Shown here: one piece after another, positions 28,156-37,566 of the stretch
How positions within the stretch are numbered: the first letter of the stretch is position 1
Layout of the letters: each line of letters opens with the position of its first letter
DNA from: Sphingopyxis panaciterrulae
GTDB taxonomy: Bacteria; Pseudomonadota; Alphaproteobacteria; Sphingomonadales; Sphingomonadaceae
Direction: 5' to 3'
Length of the DNA: 64,000 bases
NCBI RefSeq assembly: GCF_014199295.1
Contig: NZ_JACIJH010000006.1
Coordinates: 1-64,000, forward strand
The notes under the pieces: generated by a model
Database searches by the model: none
What the model saw: only the letters and a program-made list of their open reading frames with translations
What the model was told of the DNA's origin: nothing
Made by a program: the position numbers and the translations under genes

Positions 28156-29249
28156 GCCTCGTCCCGGCCCTCGCGCGTCACCAGGCTCGGCGCCGAATCG
28201 GATTCGCGGCGCACCAGCGTGTAGGGCAGGGTCTTCTGCTCATATTTGAAGCGCTCGCCCGCGCGCTTCTTGCGGATGATCGTCGCGATCGTCGACACCG
28301 CCCAGGCGGTCATCTCGCGGATCGGCTGGCGCACCGTCGTCAGCTCGGGCCAGATGGTGCTCGCCATCGCCGTATCGTCGAAGCCGCATACGGTGATGTC
28401 GTTTGGCACGTCGAGGTGGCGGCGGTGCGCGACCGCGACGGTCGCCGCCGCCATATCGTCGTTCGACGCGAAGATCGCGGTCGGCCGCGGCTTCACGGAC
28501 AATAGTTTCTCGGCGCCGTCGAGCCCGGAGCGATAGGTGAAGCGCCCCTGCACGATCAGCGCGTCGGGCACCTCGAGCCCGGCATCCTCCATCGCGGCGC
28601 GATAGCCGTTCAGGCGGCGCAGGCTCGCGACCTGCTCGGGATTGCCGATGATGAAACCGATGCGCTTGTGTCCCAGGTCGACGATATGCTTCGTCATGTC
28701 ATAGGCGGCCTGGAAATCGTCGATTGTGACCGACGCCTGCGTTCCCGTCGCCTTGCCGGGACCGACCGCGATCGCGACCGCGCCCAGTTCCGCCACCAGG
28801 TCGAGGATGCTCTGGTCGTCGCACAGCGGCGGCGGCAGGATGAAACCCTTGATCCCGCCCTCGGCCAGGTTGCGCATGATCGGCGGCGCGTCGGCCAGGG
28901 TCGGACAGCTCTGCACGACCAGATGCACGTCGCCGCGCGTTGCCTCAGTCAGCGCACCCATCAGGAATTCGCTGAGGTAAGAGGCGGACGGGTTGTCGAA
29001 CAGCAGCGCGACGCGCAACTGCTCGCCGCCCGCCAAGCTCCGCGCGGCGCGGTTCGGCGTATAGTTCAGTTCGGCGATCGCCGCGAGCACCTGCCGCCGC
29101 GTTTCCTCGCGCACGCTTTCCTTGTTGTTGATGACCCGGCTCACCGTCATCGGCGAGCAATTGGCGAGCCGTGCGACATCGTTGATCGTCGGCTGGCCCT
29201 GATGACGCACGCGGGTCCGGCGCCCGCTGTCCTTGGCATCGCTGTTCAT
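28152..29249 (-). CDS. xylR: LacI-family repressor of the xylan/xylose locus
   Basis: 365 residues. N-terminal helix-turn-helix PTINDVARLANCSPMTVSRV at about 20-39 with the hinge helix NRAARSLAGG, then a periplasmic-binding-protein-like sugar domain (RVALLFDNPSASYLSEF, GHKRIGFIIGNPEQ, PTAIFASNDDMAAATV). It sits 59 bp after GH67 and overlaps xylD, so it is probably made from operator 3 and controls its own synthesis. LacI proteins bind palindromes with a central CG, as in TGGTAGCGCTATCA, and it is the only LacI gene in the window. Xylose or an early metabolite is the likely inducer. The first 18 residues before the helix-turn-helix are longer than usual. Confidence 0.92.
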   Translation of the reverse strand: MNSDAKDSGRRTRVRHQGQPTINDVARLANCSPMTVSRVINNKESVREETRRQVLAAIAELNYTPNRAARSLAGGEQLRVALLFDNPSASYLSEFLMGALTEATRGDVHLVVQSCPTLADAPPIMRNLAEGGIKGFILPPPLCDDQSILDLVAELGAVAIAVGPGKATGTQASVTIDDFQAAYDMTKHIVDLGHKRIGFIIGNPEQVASLRRLNGYRAAMEDAGLEVPDALIVQGRFTYRSGLDGAEKLLSVKPRPTAIFASNDDMAAATVAVAHRRHLDVPNDITVCGFDDTAMASTIWPELTTVRQPIREMTAWAVSTIATIIRKKRAGERFKYEQKTLPYTLVRRESDSAPSLVTREGRDEA

Positions 29250-29308
29250 GCCCGGCTCCTAGGCCACGGGCGAAGGTCCCGCAAGCGCCGGGTTATCGCT
29301 CCCATCGT

Positions 29309-31390
29309 TCAGATTCCGGGCGCTTCGGGAAAGGCGAGGGCGCGATAATGGGCGAGGTTGTGCGCGGGCGGCGCCGCGCCTTCGGGCAGCGGCAGGCCGT
29401 TCACCGACTGCCAATAGGCGACCGACGCATCGCGCCACCAGCGCGCCTCGCGCTGCTGCACGCGCAGGTCACCGGCGACATCGGCGAAGCGCTCGGCATC
29501 GACATGGGCGCGCTGCGCGTCCCACGTCGCCGCCATCGTGTCGACCGCCGCGACCCCGCGGTCGTAGCGGTGGACCAGCTCGGCCCACAGGCTGCGCCCC
29601 GATCGCGTCCGCCAGTCCCAGGGCAGATGGTGGAACCACAGCAGAACATCCTCGTCCATCGTCTTGGGATCGCGCCATTTCGCGGCGACCGACGGCACAT
29701 ATTGGGCGAGCGCGTCGCTGCCGCTCGCCGTCCGGTCGAAGCCGATGCCGCCCGCGTCGGCGCGGTGATAATAGCAGGGGTTCCATTCGGGCCGCGGCAA
29801 GTCGCACACCCATGGCGCCGGGCCATAATGATGGTTCGTCCCCATCAGATGCGCCAGGCCGAGCGGGGTCATATAGTCGACCACCGCCTGCCGGCTTCCC
29901 AGCATCATCGGCACGACGGCTTTCAGGAAAGCGGCATCGCGGCCGAACGTCTGCGCCGCCCATTCGCGCGCGATGTCCGCACTCGTCAGCCCCGGATTCC
30001 ACGCGAGCCGGCCAAAGGCGTACCAGTTGGCCTGGTCGAAATGCCCGCCGGTCCAGTTGCGGTCCGATCCGATATTGGCGACCCCCGCCATGCCGCCGCC
30101 GCGCACCGCATCGGCGACCGTCCCGCCGCGCCCGGTGCCGGCATCGAGCGCCTCCTTCCACAGCGGCGCAAGGAAGGCGAGATGGGTCGAAAAGCCCAGA
30201 TACTCCTTGGTGATCTGCCCTTCGAACATCAGCCGCGTCTTCGGCATCGCTCCGAACATCGGATGGAAGGGCTCGCGCGGCTGGAAATCCACCGGGCCGT
30301 TCTTGACCTGGACGATCACCGTGTCGGCGAAGCGCCCGTCGAGCGGAACGAATTCGGCATAGGCCTGTTTCGCGCGGTCGCTGTCGTCGTCGGCCGAATA
30401 GACGAAGGCGCGCCAGATCACGGTACCGCGCGGCCCGAGCGCCGCCGCGAGCATGTTCGCCCCGTCGGCGTGGCTGCGTCCATAGTCCTGCGGCCCCGGT
30501 TGGCCTTCCGAATTGGCCTTGACCAGAAAGCCGCCGAAATCGGGGATCGCGGCGTAAATCTCGTCGGCCTTCGCCTTCCACCAGCGCCGCACCCCTGGAT
30601 CGAGCGGGTCGGCGGTGGCGAGCCCGCCGATGTCGCGCGGCGCGCTGAACCGCGCCGACAGGAAGACGCGGATGCCATAGGGCCGCCACGCGTCGGCGAT
30701 GCGCTTCAGTCTGGCGATGAAACGCGGCTCCAGGAAGATCGCGGGCGCGTTGACATTGTTCACCGCCACCGCGTCGATCCCGATCGCGGCGTTGGCGCGC
30801 GCATAGTCGATCAGCCGCCGGTCGAGATGGTCGGGCAGGCGCCACCAGTCGAAGATCGAGCGCCCGGCATAGCCGCGCTCGACGCTGCCGTCGGCATTGT
30901 CCCAATGATCCAGCATCCGCAGCGGCATCGCCGGATGCTCGTCGAGCGCCACCGCCAGCGGATCGCGCCCGAGCGCCAACTCGCGCAGCAGCGCGAAGGC
31001 GCCGTAAAGGCAGGCGCGATGGTCGGCGCCCGCGATCACCAGCCTGCGCTTGCCATCGGCATGGATGCGAAACGCCCCGTCACCCCCGCCCCCGGCGCGC
31101 GGGCAGTCGAGCCGGATCGCGCCTTTGGTCTGCGCGGGAGCCCCGAGCGACGCCAGCCCGCGCTTGAGTTCCGCCTCGGCCACGGCCAGCATCGGTCCTT
31201 CGACCGTGCCCGGCGCTGCCTCGACGCGCGGCGCAAAGGTGCGCAGCCGGGCCAGCGCCTCGCCTTTCAGCGGCGCATAGCGCAGCCACAGCGCATAGCC
31301 GTCCTCGGCGCGCGCTGCCTGCACCGGCGACAGCGCCAGCAGCAACAGCATCGCCGCGAGGCGATTGACAACCTCTCTCCCACGCATCAT
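29309..31390 (-). CDS. GH67 xylan alpha-glucuronidase
   Basis: Removes (4-O-methyl)-glucuronate from the end of aldouronic acids made from glucuronoxylan. 693 residues. The signal peptide (MLLLLALSPVQAARA) requires the ATGs at 31390 or 31387 for a charged start; no clear ribosome site precedes them and operator 3 touches the start codon. GH67 marks: ALWLRYAPL, MLDHWDNADGSVERGYAG, and the catalytic carboxylates Glu295 (KANSEGQPGP), Asp368 (VKNGPVDFQPREP) and Glu396 (GQITKEYLGF), which line up with the Cellvibrio enzyme's known residues with a constant shift of three. Usually GH67 acts in the cytoplasm or periplasm; the signal here indicates export. Confidence 0.94.
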   Translation of the reverse strand: MMRGREVVNRLAAMLLLLALSPVQAARAEDGYALWLRYAPLKGEALARLRTFAPRVEAAPGTVEGPMLAVAEAELKRGLASLGAPAQTKGAIRLDCPRAGGGGDGAFRIHADGKRRLVIAGADHRACLYGAFALLRELALGRDPLAVALDEHPAMPLRMLDHWDNADGSVERGYAGRSIFDWWRLPDHLDRRLIDYARANAAIGIDAVAVNNVNAPAIFLEPRFIARLKRIADAWRPYGIRVFLSARFSAPRDIGGLATADPLDPGVRRWWKAKADEIYAAIPDFGGFLVKANSEGQPGPQDYGRSHADGANMLAAALGPRGTVIWRAFVYSADDDSDRAKQAYAEFVPLDGRFADTVIVQVKNGPVDFQPREPFHPMFGAMPKTRLMFEGQITKEYLGFSTHLAFLAPLWKEALDAGTGRGGTVADAVRGGGMAGVANIGSDRNWTGGHFDQANWYAFGRLAWNPGLTSADIAREWAAQTFGRDAAFLKAVVPMMLGSRQAVVDYMTPLGLAHLMGTNHHYGPAPWVCDLPRPEWNPCYYHRADAGGIGFDRTASGSDALAQYVPSVAAKWRDPKTMDEDVLLWFHHLPWDWRTRSGRSLWAELVHRYDRGVAAVDTMAATWDAQRAHVDAERFADVAGDLRVQQREARWWRDASVAYWQSVNGLPLPEGAAPPAHNLAHYRALAFPEAPGI

Positions 31391-31403
31391 GGTAGCGCTA
31401 TCA
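31390..31403. promoter_or_regulatory. LacI-type operator 3 between GH67 and GH3
   Basis: Palindrome TGGTAGCGCTATCA, identical to operator 2. It abuts the first ATG of GH67 on the minus strand and lies 44 bp before the GH3 start on the plus strand. Control of both directions is inferred. Because it sits at the GH67 start codon, either the transcript is almost leaderless or the operator acts downstream of the promoter as a roadblock. Confidence 0.78.
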
Positions 31404-31446
31404 AAAACAGCGGCGCAGTCAAGTCCGCATACATTGGGGAGAGGCG

Positions 31447-33849
31447 ATGACGGGGCGTTTCAAGGCCGTTCTGCTGGCGGCAGCCATGGGTTCGATGCTC
31501 GCGGCCGGCGTGTTTGCCGCGCCCGGATTCGCGCAGGACGAAGCGGTCGCGCGTCCGATGGCCGACGCACCCTATTGGGACGCGGCGCTGCCCGTCGAGC
31601 AACGCGTCGCCGACCTGCTCGCGCGCATGACGCTCGAAGAAAAGGTCGCGCAGATCGTCACCATCTGGGACGGCAAGAAAAAGGTCCAGGCGGCCGATTT
31701 CACCTTCGATCCCGTAAAGGCGTCGGCGGCGTTCCCGAACGGCATCGGCCAGATCGCGCGGCCCTCCGACACCAGCGGCCCGGTCAGCCCGCGGGTCGTC
31801 CCCCGCCGCTCGATCGCGGCCAGCGTCGCCTATGTGAACGCCGCGCAGAAATGGGCGCGCGAGCACACCCGCCTCGGCATCCCCATCCTCTTTCACGAGG
31901 AATCGCTCCACGGTTTCGCCGCGAAGAACGCGACCGCCTTCCCGCAGGCCATCGGGCTCGCCTCGACCTGGGACCCCGATCTCGTCCGCGACGTCAACGC
32001 GCTGATCGCGGGCGAGGTGCGCGCACGCGGCGTGCACCTCACTCTCTCGCCCGTCGTCGACGTCGCGCGCGACCCGCGCTGGGGCCGCATCGAGGAGACG
32101 TTCGGCGAGGACCCCTTCCTCGTCGGCGAACTCGGCGTTGCGGCGGTGGAGGGGCTGCAGGGGAAGGGGAGGTCGGCAAAGATCGGCCCCGGCCATGTTC
32201 TCGCGACGCTCAAGCACATGACCGGTCACGGTCAGCCCGAAAGCGGCACCAATGTCGGCCCCGCGCCGATCGCCGAGCGCACGCTGCGCGAAATCTTCTT
32301 CCCGCCCTTCGAACAGGTGGTGAAGCGCACCGGCATCGACGCGGTGATGGCGAGCTATAACGAGATCGACGGGGTGCCGAGCCACGCGAACCACTGGCTG
32401 CTCACCGACGTGCTGCGCGGCGAATGGGGGTATCGGGGCGCGGTGGTCAGCGATTATTATGCGATCGAGGACCTCGCCCGCCTCCACCATATCGCCGCCG
32501 ACAATGCCAGCGCGGCGCGGATCGCGCTCGAAGCGGGCGTCGACGTCGATCTGCCCGAGGGCGGCGGCTTCGACCATCTGCTCGCGCTGGCGAAGGGCGG
32601 CCGGGTGCCGGTGGAGGCGGTCGACGCCGCCGTCGCGCGCCTGCTGACGATGAAGTTCAACGCCGGCCTGTTTGAAAATCCGTGGGCCGACCTTGCCGAG
32701 GCGCAGAAATCGAACGGGGCCGAGGGTGTCGCGCTCGCGCGCAAGGCCGCCGAAAAATCGCTCGTCCTGCTCCAGAACGACGGCGTTCTCCCGCTCGCGC
32801 TGCCCACGTCGGGAAAGAAGCCGACCATCGCGGTGATCGGCCCTAACGCGGACGTCGCCCGCCTCGGCGGCTATTATGGCGAACCGCGCGCCAGCGTCAG
32901 CCCGCTCGCCGGCATCCGCGCGCTCGTCGGCGACCGGGCGACGGTCGTCCACTCGCAGGGCGTCGTCATCACCGAGGATGACGACTGGTGGGCGGACGAG
33001 GTGAAGCTCGCCGACCCGGCTGGGAACCGCCGCCGCATCGCCGCCGCGGTCGAGGCCGCGAAAGGCGCCGACACCATCCTCCTCTTCATCGGCGATACCG
33101 AACAGACGAGCCGCGAGGGCTGGGCCGACATCCACCTCGGCGATCGTACCGCGCTCGACCTCGTCGGACAGCAGCTCGACCTGTTCCAGGCGCTGAAGGC
33201 GCTCGGCAAGCCGGTCGTCGCGGTGCTGGTGAACGGCCGCCCGCCGAGCTATCCGGCGATCGCCGCACAGGCCGACGCGATCCTCGAAACATGGTACGCC
33301 GGCGAGCAGCAGGGCAATGCCATCGCCGACGCGCTGTTCGGGCGCATCAATCCCGGCGGCAAGCTGCCCGTCACCGTCGCGCGCAACGTCGGCCAGCTCC
33401 CGATCTTCTACAATTACAAGCCGAGCGCGCATCGCGGCTATCTGTTCGACGAAGCGACCCCGCTCTGGCCCTTCGGCTTCGGGCTCAGCTACACGCAGTT
33501 CGACCTCGGCGCGCCGGTCCTGTCGCAATCGACGATCCGGCCGGGGGAGGGCGTCACCGTCACCGTCCCGGTCACCAATCGCGGCGGCATGGCCGGCGAC
33601 GAGGTGGTGCAAATCTATCTGCGCGACGACGTCAGCTCGGTCACCCGCCCGGTCAAGGAGCTCGTCGGCTTCCGGCGCGTGACGCTGAAACCCGGCGAGA
33701 CGCGGCAGGTCGCGATCCTCATCCGCCCCGACGCCTTCGCGCTGTGGAACGCGGACATGAAGCGCGTCGTCGAACCCGGCAGCTTCACGATCATGGCGGG
33801 CGCCAGTTCGGCCGAGGTCAAGGACGCGAAGCTGACGGTGGCGCCGTGA
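31447..33849 (+). CDS. Exported GH3 beta-xylosidase/beta-glucosidase 1
   Basis: 800 residues, start after GGGGAGAGGCG, signal peptide ending near PGFAQDE. GH3 marks: RMTLEEKVAQIVTIW, IPILFHEESLHGF, SPVVDVARDPRWGRIEE, KHMTGHGQPESGTN, nucleophile Asp336 in VVSDYYAIEDL, and a C-terminal fibronectin-like domain (VTNRGGMAGDEVVQIYLRDD). HEESLHG and GRIEETFGEDP are typical of the xylosidase-rich branch. Divergent from GH67 at operator 3 and first of the four-gene plus-strand operon. Confidence 0.9.
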   Translation: MTGRFKAVLLAAAMGSMLAAGVFAAPGFAQDEAVARPMADAPYWDAALPVEQRVADLLARMTLEEKVAQIVTIWDGKKKVQAADFTFDPVKASAAFPNGIGQIARPSDTSGPVSPRVVPRRSIAASVAYVNAAQKWAREHTRLGIPILFHEESLHGFAAKNATAFPQAIGLASTWDPDLVRDVNALIAGEVRARGVHLTLSPVVDVARDPRWGRIEETFGEDPFLVGELGVAAVEGLQGKGRSAKIGPGHVLATLKHMTGHGQPESGTNVGPAPIAERTLREIFFPPFEQVVKRTGIDAVMASYNEIDGVPSHANHWLLTDVLRGEWGYRGAVVSDYYAIEDLARLHHIAADNASAARIALEAGVDVDLPEGGGFDHLLALAKGGRVPVEAVDAAVARLLTMKFNAGLFENPWADLAEAQKSNGAEGVALARKAAEKSLVLLQNDGVLPLALPTSGKKPTIAVIGPNADVARLGGYYGEPRASVSPLAGIRALVGDRATVVHSQGVVITEDDDWWADEVKLADPAGNRRRIAAAVEAAKGADTILLFIGDTEQTSREGWADIHLGDRTALDLVGQQLDLFQALKALGKPVVAVLVNGRPPSYPAIAAQADAILETWYAGEQQGNAIADALFGRINPGGKLPVTVARNVGQLPIFYNYKPSAHRGYLFDEATPLWPFGFGLSYTQFDLGAPVLSQSTIRPGEGVTVTVPVTNRGGMAGDEVVQIYLRDDVSSVTRPVKELVGFRRVTLKPGETRQVAILIRPDAFALWNADMKRVVEPGSFTIMAGASSAEVKDAKLTVAP

Positions 33850-36227
33850 GGCGCCGCGCCGCCCTGCGTCTGCTCGCGGGCGGCAGCCTCGCCGCGCTCG
33901 CCCTCGCGCGCGCGCCGGTCGCCGCCGCGCTCGCCCCGCCGCGCTATCGGGATGCCGCCGCGCCCATACCCGCGCGTGTCGCCGACCTGATGGCGCGGAT
34001 GACCCTGCCCGAAAAGATCGCGCAGATCCGCACCGCCTGGGCCGCGAAGGGCGACATGATCGACGGCCTCGCCTTCGATCGGGCGAAAGCCAGCGCGGCC
34101 TTTCCCGACGGCATCGGCCATGTCACCCGCCCGTCGGACAAGCGCGGCGTGCCCGGCATCACCGGCGCCGCGGGCGGCACCGCGGCGCGCTGGCGCACGC
34201 CAGACCAGACGATCGATTTCATCAACGCGCTTCAGCGCTGGGCGGTGGAGGACACGCGGCTCGGCATCCCGGTGCTGCTCCACGAGGAATCGCTCCACGG
34301 CTATATGGCGACCGAGGCGACGATGTTTCCGCAGGCGATCGCGCTCGCCGGGACGTTCGACACCGACCTGATGCGCCGCGTCCAGTCGGTGATCGCGCGC
34401 GAGGTGCGCGCACGCGGCGTCCCGCTCGTCCTCTCGCCCGTCGTCGACATCGTCCGCGACCCGCGCTGGGGCCGGATCGAGGAGTGCTGGGGCGAGGATA
34501 CGTTCCTCTGCGCCGAAATGGGTGTCGCCGCGGTCGAGGGACTGCAGGGACCGGGCAGGCTCGAGCGGCTCGCCGAGGGCAAGGTTTTCGCGACGCTCAA
34601 GCATATGACCGGCCACGGCCAGCCGCAGGGCGGCAACAATGTCGCCCCCGCGCCGATCTCGGAGCGCGAGCTGCGCGAGAATTTCTTCCCGCCCTTCCGC
34701 GAGGTCGTCCGCCGCACCTCGGTCGGCGCGGTGATGCCGAGCTATAACGAGATCGACGGGGTGCCGAGCCACGCGAACCGCTGGTTGCTCGGCGACGTGC
34801 TGCGCGGCGAATGGGGCTTCGACGGGCTGGTCGTCAGCGACTATGGCGGCGTCCACGAACTCGCGACCCTGCACCATGTCGCCGCCGACGAGGCCGAGGC
34901 GGCGCGCCTCGCGCTCGAAGCCGGCGTCGACAGCGAACTGCCCGAGGGCCGCGCCTTCGCGACGCTGGCGGACAGCGTCGCCGCGGGCCGCGTGCCCATC
35001 GTGCTGATCGACCGCGCCTGCGCGCGCATCCTGACCTTCAAGTTCCGTGCAGGGCTGTTCGAAAATCCCTATGGCGACAAGGCGAAGGCGCGTGCGATCA
35101 CCGGCAATGCCGAAGCGCGCGCGCTCGCGCTGGAGGCGGCGCGCAAGTCGCTGTGCCTGCTCGTCAACAGGGACGGCGCGCTGCCGCTCGACCGCCGCAC
35201 CATGGGCCGCGTCGCGGTCATCGGCCCCAACCACGCCATCGCGCGTCTCGGTGGCTATTCGAGCGTGCCGAAGCAGGCGGTCAGCCTGATCGGGGGCCTG
35301 CGCGCCATCGCGCCCGATGCCGATTTCGTCACCGCGCAGGGCGTCTTCATCACCACCAGCGAGGATCGCGCGGCCGATGCGGTCGAACTCGCGCCGCGCG
35401 CCCGCAACCTCGAACTGATCGCCGAAGCGGTCGAGGTCGCGCGCGGCGCCGACCGCATCATCCTCGCCATCGGCGACACCGAGCAGACGAGCCGCGAAGG
35501 CTTCGCCGCCGATCATCTCGGCGACCGCACCGACATCGACATCGTCGGCGATCAGAACGATCTCGTCGACGCGCTCGCCGCGCTCGGCAAGCCGCTGATC
35601 GTCTGCGCGATCAACGGCCGCCCGCCGAGCTGGCCGAACGTCGTCGCGAAAGCCGACGCGCTTCTCGAATGCTGGTATCCGGGGCAGGAGGGCGGCACCG
35701 CGATCGCTGAGGCGCTGCTCGGCGACATCAACCCCGGCGCGAGGCTGCCGGTCAGCGTCGTGCGCGATGCCGGCCAGATCCCGCTTTTCTACAACCGCAA
35801 GCCAAGCGCGCGCCGCGGCTATCTGTTCGACGACACCGCGCCGCTCTTCCCTTTCGGTCACGGCCTCAGCTACACCCGCTTCTCCATCTCCCAGCCGCAT
35901 CTGTCGGCCGGCCGCATCGCTCCCGACGGCCAGGTGACCGTCACCGTCGACGTCGCCAATATCGGCGACCGCGCGGGCGACGAGGTCGTCCAGCTCTATG
36001 TCGGCCGCACCCAGGCGTCGGTCACCCAGCCGCTGCTCGCGCTCAAGGGTTTCCGCCGCGTGGCGCTCCGCCCCGGTGAGCGGCGGCGCCTGACTTTCAC
36101 CCTCGGCCCGCGCGAGCTCGCGATCCGGGACGCCGCGATGCGCGAGACGGTCGTGCCCGGCCCGATCGCGGTCGGCGTTGGCGCCAGTTCGGCCGATCTT
36201 CGCCGCGCCGGCTTCACCATCGGATAG
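33846..36227 (+). CDS. Exported GH3 beta-xylosidase/beta-glucosidase 2
   Basis: 793 residues from GTG 33846, overlapping the first GH3 stop (GTGA). The frame is open far upstream but that part is the shadow of the previous gene. The N-terminus RRRAALRLLAGGSLAALALA is a twin-arginine-like signal. It repeats the layout of its neighbour: RMTLPEKIAQIRTAW, HEESLHGY, RDPRWGRIEECWGED, nucleophile Asp332 in VVSDYGGVHEL, and a fibronectin-like end. The two are clear tandem paralogues (for instance EIDGVPSHAN and DTEQTSREG in both) that have diverged elsewhere, suggesting different oligosaccharide preferences. Confidence 0.9.
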   Translation: MRRRAALRLLAGGSLAALALARAPVAAALAPPRYRDAAAPIPARVADLMARMTLPEKIAQIRTAWAAKGDMIDGLAFDRAKASAAFPDGIGHVTRPSDKRGVPGITGAAGGTAARWRTPDQTIDFINALQRWAVEDTRLGIPVLLHEESLHGYMATEATMFPQAIALAGTFDTDLMRRVQSVIAREVRARGVPLVLSPVVDIVRDPRWGRIEECWGEDTFLCAEMGVAAVEGLQGPGRLERLAEGKVFATLKHMTGHGQPQGGNNVAPAPISERELRENFFPPFREVVRRTSVGAVMPSYNEIDGVPSHANRWLLGDVLRGEWGFDGLVVSDYGGVHELATLHHVAADEAEAARLALEAGVDSELPEGRAFATLADSVAAGRVPIVLIDRACARILTFKFRAGLFENPYGDKAKARAITGNAEARALALEAARKSLCLLVNRDGALPLDRRTMGRVAVIGPNHAIARLGGYSSVPKQAVSLIGGLRAIAPDADFVTAQGVFITTSEDRAADAVELAPRARNLELIAEAVEVARGADRIILAIGDTEQTSREGFAADHLGDRTDIDIVGDQNDLVDALAALGKPLIVCAINGRPPSWPNVVAKADALLECWYPGQEGGTAIAEALLGDINPGARLPVSVVRDAGQIPLFYNRKPSARRGYLFDDTAPLFPFGHGLSYTRFSISQPHLSAGRIAPDGQVTVTVDVANIGDRAGDEVVQLYVGRTQASVTQPLLALKGFRRVALRPGERRRLTFTLGPRELAIRDAAMRETVVPGPIAVGVGASSADLRRAGFTIG

Positions 36228-36231
36228 CGCG

Positions 36232-37566
36232 ATGCCCGCGCCCGCCGCCTCCGATCCCGCGATTCCGGCTCCGCCGCCCGGCCGCTTCCGCTGGGCGATC
36301 TGCGCGCTGCTCTTCTTCGTCATCACGATCAACTATGTCGACCGTCAGGTGATCGGCGTGCTCAAGCCGGTGATCGAAACCGACATGGGGTGGAGCGAGG
36401 TAGATTACGGCAATATCGTCACCGCCTTTCAGGCGAGCTACGGCATCGGACTCTTCCTCGTCGGGCGCTGGCTCGACCGCGTCGGGACGCGGCGCGGGCT
36501 GGCGATCGCCATCGCCCTGTGGAGCCTCGCCGCTGCCTTTCACGCCGGCGCGCGCAGCGTGCTCCAATTCGTCCTCGCGCGCGCCGCGCTCGGCTTCGCC
36601 GAAAGCGCCGCCTATCCGGGCGCGGTCAAGTCGGTCGCCGAATGGTTCCCGCGCCGCGAGCGCGCGCTCGGGGTCGGCATCCTCAACGCCGGCGCCAATG
36701 TCGGGGTGCTGCTCACCCCTCTGGTCGGCATCGCGGTTGCGGGCGCCTTCGGCTGGCGCGCCGCCTTTCTCGTCACCGGGCTGCTCGGCCTCGTCCTGCT
36801 CGCCGCCTGGCTCCGCCTCTATCGCGCGCCCGCCGACCATCCGCGCCTGACCGCGGCCGAGCGCGTCTATATCGAACAGGATGGCGAGGACCCCGCGGGG
36901 CCGCCGCTCGGCTGGGGGCAGGCGCTGCGCCAGCGCCAGGCCTGGTATTTCGTCGCCGCCAAATTCTTCACCGACCCCGTCTGGTATCTTTTCCTGTTCT
37001 GGCTCCCCGATTTCTTCGCGCGGACGCAGGGGCTCGAACTCTTCCCGACGGGCGACACCGGTCTCCTCGCGACGATCGGTCCGGCGCTGATCGCCGTCTA
37101 CCTGCTCGCCGACATCGGCTCGGTTGCGGGCGGCTGGCTGTCGTCGCACCTGATCCGGCGCGGCTGGAGCGTCAACCGTGCGCGCAAGACGACCCTGCTT
37201 GTCGCGGCGCTCTGCGCGCTGCCGCTTGTCGGGGTGGTCCATGCCCCGAACGCCGCCGTCGCGGTCGCGCTGATCGGCCTCGGCACCGCGGGGCATCAGG
37301 CCTTCTCGTCCAACATCTTCGCGATGATCGGCGATCTCTATCCACGCCGCGCCGTCGCCACGGTCGCCGGCATGGGCGGCATGGCGGGCGCGCTCGGCGG
37401 CATAGCGATCGCGCAGGCGACCGGCTGGACGCTTCAGCTCACCGGTTCCTATCTGCCGATCCTGCTCTACGCCGGACTTGCCTATCTCATCGCCCTCGGC
37501 GCGATCCAGCTCCTCGTTCCACACATGGAGCCCATATTCGCGCCCAGTCCGGAGCCGACCGTATGA
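36232..37566 (+). CDS. MFS transporter, hexuronate/oligosaccharide type (ACS family)
   Basis: 444 residues, twelve predicted membrane helices, inner membrane. The opening helix WAICALLFFVITINYVDRQV matches ExuT-like hexuronate and glucarate transporters, followed by GIGLFLVGRWLDRVGTRRG and SAAYPGAVKSVAEWFPRRER. It starts four bases after the second GH3 and overlaps the xylanase by ATGA. With GH67 in the locus, glucuronate or a short aldouronate is a sensible cargo, but xylose or xylobiose is possible since no other sugar permease is present here. Confidence 0.87.
   Translation: MPAPAASDPAIPAPPPGRFRWAICALLFFVITINYVDRQVIGVLKPVIETDMGWSEVDYGNIVTAFQASYGIGLFLVGRWLDRVGTRRGLAIAIALWSLAAAFHAGARSVLQFVLARAALGFAESAAYPGAVKSVAEWFPRRERALGVGILNAGANVGVLLTPLVGIAVAGAFGWRAAFLVTGLLGLVLLAAWLRLYRAPADHPRLTAAERVYIEQDGEDPAGPPLGWGQALRQRQAWYFVAAKFFTDPVWYLFLFWLPDFFARTQGLELFPTGDTGLLATIGPALIAVYLLADIGSVAGGWLSSHLIRRGWSVNRARKTTLLVAALCALPLVGVVHAPNAAVAVALIGLGTAGHQAFSSNIFAMIGDLYPRRAVATVAGMGGMAGALGGIAIAQATGWTLQLTGSYLPILLYAGLAYLIALGAIQLLVPHMEPIFAPSPEPTV

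Noticed and set aside
32988..33845. N-terminal extension of the second GH3 frame to 32988
   Set aside because: This part is the shadow of the first GH3 gene; GTG 33846 overlaps its stop and is followed by an export signal.
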